A stretch of 52,088 nt of DNA from a virus. The notes under the pieces are model-generated. The model made no database searches. It saw only the letters and a list, made by a program, of their open reading frames with translations, and was not told where the DNA came from. Shown here piece by piece: positions 47,101 through 52,088 of this stretch. The DNA is taken from positions 1-52,088 of the IMG/VR virus record IMGVR_UViG_3300017788_000034. One strand, written 5' to 3'. A program made the position numbers and the translations under genes. How positions within the stretch are numbered: position 1 is the first letter of the stretch; each line of letters opens with the position of its first letter.

Positions 47101-47705
47101 AAAGATTCACTGTTAAAGCTTGTAGAGGTAATAATGTAAATGGAGGCGAGAAACCAGATAATGGAGATGAATTAAAATTATATTTTAATACAGATGGTAG
47201 TAATACATTCCCATCTAGTGGTTATTTGGGTATACTTGTTCCAATTCCAACCGAAGCAGAAATAACATCTAATTATGATGGTAATGGTAGCGGTGCCCAA
47301 GCAACTAAATGGTATTCTTATTCTATATTATTACCAACGACTGCTCAAGTTGATGGAGTACAATTTAAAATTGTTCAGGAAAGAGCTGCGGCTAGCTCAG
47401 CAAATGATAACGGTGGCGATACAGACCACTTTGGCATTTGTGATTTTATTTACGAAAATAAAGCAACAACGAAATTAGAATTTGTTCCTACTGAAGGTAA
47501 AATATCTACTGCTGGAGACATGTTATCATTTACTGTTGATGGAGATCCAAAAGCTTTCCATACAAGTGGTATGGCAGCAAATGATGTAAAATTTACTTTA
47601 TCGTCTAGTGTTCCCTTGCTCCCATCGGCAACAATTGACCCAGATATAAACATTGTCTTGCTGGAACCATATTTTCTAGTCAAGCATTTGATAAAAGCAT
47701 TCTAA
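44154..47705 (+). CDS. Tail-collar-domain fibre protein with a polyglycine-rich region, third of three
   Basis: 1183 residues. The collar domain (about 60-135) has YPGYLYCDGTEYNINEYPAL, IGNLYGG, GTFKVPDFKAKRLVGNGP. His motif PPQHSHFLLHSE and LTHRHILSKK follow. Residues about 370-860 are very rich in Gly, Ala, Ser and Asn, with a run of nine Gly after CN, like the polyglycine sandwich domains of T-even adhesins that bind the receptor. A further beta domain and the C-terminus LEPYFLVKHLIKAF complete it. The Gly-rich part is a likely receptor-binding tip. Confidence 0.78.
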   Translation: MPSYRNNRKTFYTEKTSDTLSVGTIVQVLKSDQNSFEHNFVPTNVPNNGGSTKYEVMPGDANVENNPEFQYPGYLYCDGTEYNINEYPALFAAIGNLYGGTAATGVTQDNIWSMWPGSLGTFKVPDFKAKRLVGNGPVYGLGTASVGESDLGVGPQTIGGKWYLDEAGQKKQFTLGNVTTTGYELVTDTIPADIVGTQTVTVNLEEKRLNGPPQHSHFLLHSEASQDVSQPRKGSGDFYIRGYKNTKGKISNYSAIGGIALTHRHILSKKAFTDTSIATYDTYNFAGGDAGAGTIKEEGFYFASGGLGAGNFENKTTVDPPVFKKFTATSLIGGRLTQILGTPEFTFTQTLYSNPGSYTFNMPTTGWDVLTLFIIGGSGSGSVSNNAGNNGGESFVMIGTGGNPSNLLNAVSGGGIGGGAASGNSGGGAGAAGTTSSSGTLISGAALTALSPSTVATSNGTNATAGQGGQVYIASIPGWTPSGGASLPSGSIVHGQGGQSASGTSNIKKGSNGAGTFTSSQPTTGPTTYTSNQNVQVTWSPSQAKLKSMTWTLRGARGGNAAGSATGGPGHILGLSYKDSALVSFGNGTSFTVTCGKIGSVPAGGSNPTALGSGGNGGPPSGGGTNGAGGGSATVLSLNTEIIAGAGGGGGAGGKAGGGPEGKNGNSANASIDATSGNLFGGAGKNGGAGGCNGGGGGGGGGGIDANASAAGGGPGGDAGSNSSQSGAGARGMSGYKTTKFNSPTTDSTTHTGEGSATLTYQVEASFYGAAGGGGGQAKLLTVSIPKEAAEAVGQSTFSSLSVKVGLGGSGVTAGGGASAAGDNGEVLIKTGKITSYSGGQSIISVGDIVKLASDGIQLYSSGLGTGTTGGFKLPTTQAPTIDMEPISGGNNATATATVSNDVVSGVTLVTGGSGYTAGVNVRFLGGAGSGTKATTTKTATGVINSLTLTPGSSEPYIRYLRFQGPELERFIILQPQNCTTVKRFTVKACRGNNVNGGEKPDNGDELKLYFNTDGSNTFPSSGYLGILVPIPTEAEITSNYDGNGSGAQATKWYSYSILLPTTAQVDGVQFKIVQERAAASSANDNGGDTDHFGICDFIYENKATTKLEFVPTEGKISTAGDMLSFTVDGDPKAFHTSGMAANDVKFTLSSSVPLLPSATIDPDINIVLLEPYFLVKHLIKAF

Positions 47706-47708
47706 ATA
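47701..47708 (+). promoter_or_regulatory. Weak late-promoter-like element
   Basis: TCTAAATA overlaps the stop of the third collar gene and lies 24 bases before ATG 47733. It is the same one-mismatch variant as at 12264-12271. A candidate only. Confidence 0.3.
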
Positions 47709-47732
47709 CATAATACAGGAGCAGAATTAAAA

Positions 47733-48713
47733 ATGAGTATTGTAGTTAATTCGACATTACCCCAGCTAGTATTACAAGTAAATGTCTTACAAAAACAAGT
47801 ATTTTACAAGGGAATGTCGAAAGGTGTTCCTGAAGAATATTGGAAAAATACTATAATTCCTGCTTTGTATCCATTGTGGGATACAGAAAAAGATAGATTA
47901 GTAGTATTTACTTATTATAATAACAATACTTACCACGCTCAACGTAGAAAATTCATTAAAAATTTCAAAACAAATGAATTTGAATGGATTGATTATGAAA
48001 TGGAGCAGATGGATAATGATGAAGCTGCGAAAATTTATGAATTGTTCAGACAATCGTTTTATCTTGTAGATTCCTTAGAGAATGAAGAATTTCAAAATGA
48101 GTTAGCAAATGTATATGCGGAAGTTGCTAGTGTTACTTGGTTAACTATTAGATTGGCAAGAAATTTTCTATTATCTGAAACTGATTGGATATTTAATGAA
48201 GACAGTGAAGTAAGCGAAGAAGATAAGATCTTATGGAAAAAGTATAGAAAGGCTTTAAGAGATTTGCCATCTACTATAACCGACTATACTCCAACAAACG
48301 TTAAGTTTCCAATCAATCCAAAGATGTACAAACAACTGTATGCCGAGGCAAATCCAGGGATTGAATATTTGGAACGAGGGGATCAATTTATTGCTCTCGG
48401 TCAACATTATCTAACAACATTTAAAGAAAAAATGGTTAGATATCTTGTTGTGTGTGAAACTACTGAGCAAGCATATTTTGATTCATTTATGATCAAATTG
48501 AAAGAACAACCAGATAGAGGACGATTCCCAATTCCTCCTGCTTTTACTCAAGAGTCCGATTATTCCGCTCAGTTAGATGAGTTACTAGAATATGTAAAAT
48601 CAGAAGAAATAGTGATAAAAGACAATTACAAAGAAATAAAAAAACTTACTGAAGAAGCATTAAAGGAAGCAAAAGACGCACAACAATCTAATAAAGGTGA
48701 TAAAGATGCTTGA
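47733..48713 (+). CDS. Tail-fibre assembly-chaperone-like protein
   Basis: 326 residues. It is mostly helical. The segment ILWKKYRKALRDLPSTITDY followed by VKFPINP resembles the motif W..YRQALRD...P..WP of phage tail fibre assembly chaperones, although much of the rest is unlike them. A charged helical tail ends LKEAKDAQQSNKGDKDA. AGGAG (47718-47722) precedes the start. Position right after the fibre genes supports a role in folding or attaching them. It overlaps the next gene by eight bases. Confidence 0.5.
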   Translation: MSIVVNSTLPQLVLQVNVLQKQVFYKGMSKGVPEEYWKNTIIPALYPLWDTEKDRLVVFTYYNNNTYHAQRRKFIKNFKTNEFEWIDYEMEQMDNDEAAKIYELFRQSFYLVDSLENEEFQNELANVYAEVASVTWLTIRLARNFLLSETDWIFNEDSEVSEEDKILWKKYRKALRDLPSTITDYTPTNVKFPINPKMYKQLYAEANPGIEYLERGDQFIALGQHYLTTFKEKMVRYLVVCETTEQAYFDSFMIKLKEQPDRGRFPIPPAFTQESDYSAQLDELLEYVKSEEIVIKDNYKEIKKLTEEALKEAKDAQQSNKGDKDA

Positions 48714-49086
48714 AATCTATGAAGGGTTAAATACTTTAGATTTGTTGGCTCACTACGCATTGTGGCACAACAAGACATTAGTATATTTTGTAAATAAAAA
48801 GTTTGAATCATTGGATAAAGATAAGCAGCAAGAAATTCTTTCATACTATGAAGACTTTTTACCAGATGATATTTTAGAAAAAATAATCGCAGGCAATGAT
48901 CATACAGTAGTATTTTCAACATTAGATTCTGCTATGGTAAATGCTGCTTCGTGGTTTCCTGCCATCGATTATCTACCAGACGCCGATTATTACTGGCATA
49001 CTTATGTAATTGGTCCAGATGGGGAGTTTGAGTACGAAAATACTGTGTACAAACCAAAACCAGAGGAACCTGCCCTGGAGGCTTGA
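48706..49086 (+). CDS. Unknown protein at the end of the fibre block
   Basis: 126 residues beginning MLEIYEGLNTLDLLAHYALW, with Trp/Tyr-rich WFPAIDYLPDADYYWHTYVI and an acidic, Pro-rich end. ATG 48706 is chosen over a GTG at 48697 because AAAGG precedes it and it overlaps the previous stop. No domain is recognised. Its last codons overlap the -35 box of the promoter at 49083. Confidence 0.65.
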   Translation: MLEIYEGLNTLDLLAHYALWHNKTLVYFVNKKFESLDKDKQQEILSYYEDFLPDDILEKIIAGNDHTVVFSTLDSAMVNAASWFPAIDYLPDADYYWHTYVIGPDGEFEYENTVYKPKPEEPALEA

Positions 49087-49111
49087 CAGATTCTCGTTTT
49101 TCCTATATAGT
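49083..49111 (+). promoter_or_regulatory. Sigma-70 type promoter for the small-gene cluster
   Basis: TTGACA (49083-49088), 17-base spacer, TATAGT (49106-49111), one mismatch from consensus. Transcription would begin near 49118, 15 bases before the first small gene at 49133. It starts inside the end of the preceding structural gene. Confidence 0.8.
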
Positions 49112-49132
49112 GGTGGGACACGCAACAGACCA

Positions 49133-49258
49133 ATGACCACGCCTAATTGGCAGCACCACTCTAAAAAAGAATCAAAACGCACCCTGAAACCTCAGGCAGT
49201 GCGTCAAGCAAAAGCACGTTTGCAATCACTTAAGCGCCACTTAGAGGTTATTAAATGA
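49133..49258 (+). CDS. Very small basic protein
   Basis: 41 residues, MTTPNWQHHSKKESKRTLKP followed by a basic helix ending RLQSLKRHLEVIK. ATG 49133 lies about 15 bases after the expected transcription start, so the leader is very short. The stop overlaps the next start (ATGA). A small, highly basic, early-expressed phage protein may bind nucleic acid or a host factor; that is inference. Confidence 0.65.
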   Translation: MTTPNWQHHSKKESKRTLKPQAVRQAKARLQSLKRHLEVIK

Positions 49259-49458
49259 CTCATTACGATATACTAATGGATTCCATCATGGAGGAAATTT
49301 ATTATGTTTGGACTGAAGTATCTGATTGGAATAATGATGAAGATACTGTGCGAGAAACAGCACATCGTATTCTTCAACATGTAGAAGAATTTCAAGCTAA
49401 TCGTGTCTTATCAATTACAGACACATCTGTATATACACAATGGAGGGCATCTGACTGA
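49255..49458 (+). CDS. Unknown small acidic protein
   Basis: 67 residues starting MTHYDILMDSIMEEIYYVWT, acidic and helical. It is coupled at both ends by overlaps (ATGA upstream, one shared base downstream). No family is recognised. Confidence 0.65.
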   Translation: MTHYDILMDSIMEEIYYVWTEVSDWNNDEDTVRETAHRILQHVEEFQANRVLSITDTSVYTQWRASD

Positions 49459-49670
49459 TGGCATTAGCACAACAAGTAACAGATTCATTAGATGAAGCAA
49501 CATCAGCACTGCGTAACGCACTAGCATTTGCAGCACGACAAGAACGACCAGTGGTTTGCAATAGCATTTCTGAGATTATGTGTCGTATTGACCATCTTAA
49601 ATCATTTGATGGTATTTTAGACACACTCGATAAAATGCAAAACGACATTAGTAAAAATAATGATTTATAA
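49458..49670 (+). CDS. Unknown small helical protein
   Basis: 70 residues, MALAQQVTDSLDEATSALRN then LAFAARQERPVVCNSISEIM and a helical C-terminus. It shares one base with the previous stop (TGATG). No family is recognised. Confidence 0.65.
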   Translation: MALAQQVTDSLDEATSALRNALAFAARQERPVVCNSISEIMCRIDHLKSFDGILDTLDKMQNDISKNNDL

Positions 49671-49673
49671 AAG

Positions 49674-49880
49674 ATGGGGTTATTAAAAATCAATAAGTCA
49701 TCACTGTATGAAGTGCCAGTCAAAACAACTCCAGAGAATGTCAAAGAGGCAAATGAGGGGTTATTTAACTGCACGATGACACTTCCCGCCGCAGCTAAAC
49801 ATTGTGGTATGACACAAAAAGAGATGAAACTTACATTCTTTGAGTATCTAAAGTATCACCCACTAACATATGTATCATGA
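49674..49880 (+). CDS. Small protein with a helix-turn-helix-like segment
   Basis: 68 residues. LPAAAKHCGMTQKEMKLTFFEYL (residues about 37-59) has the spacing of a helix-turn-helix (AAAKHCGMTQKEMK), so DNA binding is possible but not shown. It overlaps the following oxygenase gene by four bases. Confidence 0.6.
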   Translation: MGLLKINKSSLYEVPVKTTPENVKEANEGLFNCTMTLPAAAKHCGMTQKEMKLTFFEYLKYHPLTYVS

Positions 49881-50533
49881 AAAAGGTAACTAATTTTATG
49901 TACGAACAGCCTCATTGCGTAAGTGATGAGAATTGTGATAGAATCATAGAATTATTTGAGGAATTAGAAGAGTATCATCATGCGGGTGTTACTACATTTG
50001 CATATGAATCGGCTAGCAAAAAGTCTACAGATTTATCAATATATTTAAACGGTTGTGACTGTCTTCAAAATGAAGAATTTAGACAATTAATGAATATTTT
50101 AGTAAATAATTTGGGCGAGGGAGTAAAGAAATACAAAGAAAAATACACACCTAATAATATAGGCGTAGACACTATCTGCAGGTGGGGGCTGGAAAATGTT
50201 TTTAACATTCAACGTTACTTGCCAACCGAAGGATATTATGGATGGCATACTGAAAATAGTGGACTGAATAATTGTCAGCGAGTGCTAGCTTGGATGATAT
50301 ATTTGAACGATGTTACTGATGGCGGCGGAACTGAATTTTTCTTTCAAAATAAAATAACAAAAGCAGAAAAAGGTAAACTTTTGATTTGGCCAACTGATTG
50401 GACGCACTATCATAGAGGACAAGTAAGCAATACGCAAACCAAATACATAGCAACTGGGTGGTTTTGTTTTATAGAAACCGACTCCCCGCTAAGCTTAACG
50501 CGCCTGGCTCAAGGCACAGAAGATTTTAGATAA
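49877..50533 (+). CDS. 2-oxoglutarate/Fe(II) oxygenase, prolyl-hydroxylase-like
   Basis: 218 residues. Motifs: FNIQRYLPTEGYYGWHTENS (iron ligands His and Glu in HTE in place of the common HxD), RVLAWMIYLNDVTDGGGTEF, KGKLLIWPTDWTHYHRGQVS (distal His) and a following KYIATGWFCF. This is the P4H branch, unlike the PKHD type at 25226. The substrate is unknown. HxE is allowed in the superfamily, so activity is possible. Confidence 0.85.
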   Translation: MKKVTNFMYEQPHCVSDENCDRIIELFEELEEYHHAGVTTFAYESASKKSTDLSIYLNGCDCLQNEEFRQLMNILVNNLGEGVKKYKEKYTPNNIGVDTICRWGLENVFNIQRYLPTEGYYGWHTENSGLNNCQRVLAWMIYLNDVTDGGGTEFFFQNKITKAEKGKLLIWPTDWTHYHRGQVSNTQTKYIATGWFCFIETDSPLSLTRLAQGTEDFR

Positions 50534-50538
50534 TCCAA

Positions 50539-51324
50539 ATGAATAGTATTTTTTCCTTACCGAAAGAAAGAACACCAATAAAGCCTATTGGTTACGTTTG
50601 GGTTCCTGATAAAGATGGTTACATTGTAAATAATTTCTTTACTTCTAATGTAACAGAACAAGCATCACATGCTATCAATTTTTTTGTTATGATGGCAATA
50701 AATTTTTTTGGCGATAAATTACATTCAATATACATTACTGGATCTACCGTAACAAATATTAATTACACTGTAACTGATACTATTAGAAGAAATAGAAATT
50801 TTGTTATTGTAGTAACAGAAGGAGCATGGAAATCAAAACAACAAAAATTTGTTACTGATCTAGTTAACAAATCTCAATTTCAATTTGAATCTCCTGTAAT
50901 TTATGAATCTGAGTTATATACCGTAGAAAATTTTCCTGAGTTTGAACAAGTTTTTTCGGCTTGTGTTTACGGACCTAATATTGCTACCAATAGATATCTT
51001 TTTGATAATATTGTCTTAGAAAAAAACAAACAATATCATGAAGACATCTATGATGCTCTTCGATACTATTCTGATCTTAAATCTTATAATTTTAAAACCC
51101 AAAAAACAATTACACAATACTTTTGTAAAAAAATACTTAGGTATGGTATGCTTAAAGCAGCAAATAATGTAAGAAAATATAGTAGAGATTTATACTACTG
51201 CTACAAATTTTACGAAGAGGCTTTCCCCGAACACCACAATGTGATGTATAATGTGCTAGACTTGTACTTGAATCCTGCTGAGTACCGTCCAAACGTTTTT
51301 AAAATTGCTATCGATTCATTATGA
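50539..51324 (+). CDS. Nucleotidyltransferase-like protein with degenerate active site
   Basis: 261 residues. LHSIYITGSTVTN (about 61-73) resembles the GS motif of the nucleotidyltransferase fold, and RNRNFVIVVTEGAW (about 84-97) sits where DxDxxV normally lies. The expected aspartates appear to be replaced by Asn/Arg, so it may be inactive. The C-terminal half is helical and rich in Tyr and Phe. The assignment rests on fold-level resemblance only. The stop overlaps the next ATG (ATGA). Confidence 0.5.
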   Translation: MNSIFSLPKERTPIKPIGYVWVPDKDGYIVNNFFTSNVTEQASHAINFFVMMAINFFGDKLHSIYITGSTVTNINYTVTDTIRRNRNFVIVVTEGAWKSKQQKFVTDLVNKSQFQFESPVIYESELYTVENFPEFEQVFSACVYGPNIATNRYLFDNIVLEKNKQYHEDIYDALRYYSDLKSYNFKTQKTITQYFCKKILRYGMLKAANNVRKYSRDLYYCYKFYEEAFPEHHNVMYNVLDLYLNPAEYRPNVFKIAIDSL

Positions 51325-51485
51325 AACCACAAACATTCAAACACATCTCTCGTGCGATTGATAAACACGGAGTTCATCATCTTGATGCTCTAGATGAATT
51401 TGGACGCCATTGGTATGCTACAATGCATCAGAAAGAAGAACCTTGGCTCACTTATGTTAAACACTGGGAATTGAGGACACACTGA
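51321..51485 (+). CDS. Very small unknown protein
   Basis: 54 residues, MKPQTFKHISRAIDKHGVHH, LDALDEFGRHWYATMHQKEE and PWLTYVKHWELRTH. It is rich in His and Trp. ATGA overlaps at both ends make it part of a coupled series. No family is recognised. Confidence 0.65.
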   Translation: MKPQTFKHISRAIDKHGVHHLDALDEFGRHWYATMHQKEEPWLTYVKHWELRTH

Positions 51486-51832
51486 TGACTGACGATATGC
51501 CCTGGGTCAATCTGACTCAAGAAGAAATCAATCAACTTCGTAAACAAAAACAACACCTCACAGAATATGGACAACAGAAACTACGCGAACGCATTACTGC
51601 CAACATGGATGGTGGTGTCGGTGGATCATGGAAGGTACACAAAATGAGTAGATTTGAAAAGAACCCAGACGAAATTGTGCTGGAAGATGTGAAGATGTTC
51701 CACTATGAAACGATGGAAGAAGGTCGTCATGTGTGGATTGGTATCTATCAAAATGATGGGTCAATCTACCACATGAATATTGGTGGCGACAATCTTAAAG
51801 TATACTTTAGTAATGAATCCTGTGACACATGA
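51485..51832 (+). CDS. Unknown protein
   Basis: 115 residues starting MTDDMPWVNLTQEEINQLRK. A helical N-terminal third is followed by a beta-rich part with HVWIGIYQNDGSIYHMNIGG. It is coupled to both neighbours by overlaps. No family is recognised. Confidence 0.7.
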   Translation: MTDDMPWVNLTQEEINQLRKQKQHLTEYGQQKLRERITANMDGGVGGSWKVHKMSRFEKNPDEIVLEDVKMFHYETMEEGRHVWIGIYQNDGSIYHMNIGGDNLKVYFSNESCDT

Positions 51833-51960
51833 CACACGAAGAAATGCTTGAAGTTGCCGCACAACGAGAAGCAGAAAACAAAGCATTGGAAGCACTTGAC
51901 AAACTTTATAAGGAGAATGATAAAGGTATGAAAAAACTTTCTGAAGAGGCACCAGAATGA
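51829..51960 (+). CDS. Very small charged helical protein
   Basis: 43 residues, MTHEEMLEVAAQREAENKAL then EALDKLYKENDKGMKKLSEE, predicted as a single helix or coiled coil. It overlaps its neighbours by four bases on both sides. The function is unknown. Confidence 0.6.
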   Translation: MTHEEMLEVAAQREAENKALEALDKLYKENDKGMKKLSEEAPE

Positions 51961-52088
51961 CCTACAAACTTGACGAAAACGCCAAAGCATTCTCCTATAT
52001 TAAAGAAGAGTTGTTTGATTGTATCACTCGCATTGTGGCACATCCACACACAGCAATCACTCAGCATGACAAAGCTCGTGCTATGGCA
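51957..52088 (+). CDS. Unknown protein, cut off by the window end
   Basis: The first 44 residues are seen, MTYKLDENAKAFSYIKEELF and DCITRIVAHPHTAITQHDKA. ATG 51957 overlaps the previous stop, continuing the coupled series. The 3' end lies outside the window and the family is not recognised. Confidence 0.55.
   Translation, partial: MTYKLDENAKAFSYIKEELFDCITRIVAHPHTAITQHDKARAMA

Overview
The window is an AT-rich stretch of a T4-like cyanophage genome (a cyanomyovirus, host most likely marine Synechococcus or Prochlorococcus). Three kinds of gene point to this. There are T4 core genes: rnh, gp33, gp32, gp53, gp48, gp4, gp26/gp51, and gp27- and gp5-like hub genes. There are cyanobacterial or cyanophage-type auxiliary genes: the psbD end, speD, thyX, phoH, cpeT, a CP12-like gene and a DUF1825 gene. 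There are also T4-type late promoters (NATAAATA). Coding is dense, with many ATGA, TAATG or longer overlaps. No gene-free stretch exceeds 300 bases; the longest gaps, at about 25110-25225 and 27058-27151, hold a weak inverted repeat and a terminator plus late promoter respectively.

Layout. 1-8754 (+): end of psbD (photosystem II D2), terminator, then speD, a glutaredoxin, small unknown genes, rnh, a DUF6433-type gene, a small virion-like protein, thyX, phoH, a PD-(D/E)XK exonuclease, the late-transcription coactivator gp33, a DUF1825 gene, and gp32 behind its own sigma-70 type promoter. 8824-11493 (-): gp53, gp48, an unknown gene and head-completion gp4. 11531-25109 (+): the baseplate hub and tape-measure block: a tail-tube-fold protein, gp26, an apparent -1 frameshift product resembling gp51, two very large tape-measure-like proteins carrying cell-wall domains (lysozyme-like; SGNH plus M23-like), a gp27-like hub, a CP12-like small gene, a gp5-like OB-fold protein and a beta-helical spike. 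25226-27104 (+): a PKHD-type oxygenase, then a host-type promoter driving a small gene, tRNA-Leu(UAA), an unknown gene, cpeT and tRNA-Thr(UGU), closed by a terminator. 27106-49086 (+): a late promoter followed by a 4,632-codon virion/fibre gene, three tail-collar proteins in tandem, an assembly-chaperone-like gene and one unknown gene. 49083-52088 (+): a host-type promoter and a run of very small overlapping genes, with a prolyl-hydroxylase-like oxygenase and a nucleotidyltransferase-like protein.

How the parts fit. Host-RNA-polymerase promoters (7762, 25891, 49083) precede replication, accessory and small genes, while NATAAATA late elements precede structural blocks, in line with the presence of gp33. 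The auxiliary genes touch photosynthesis (psbD, cpeT), carbon-flux control (CP12-like), polyamines (speD), nucleotide supply (thyX, glutaredoxin) and a phosphate-stress-type ATPase (phoH). The most notable observations are the complete U-UUU-UUC slippery heptamer joining gp26 to a gp51-like extension, a CP12-like C-terminus encoded inside the baseplate operon, the dispersal of T4 gp5 functions over several genes, the repeat-built giant fibre gene, and a 12-bp hairpin that covers the ribosome binding region of the gene after tRNA-Leu.
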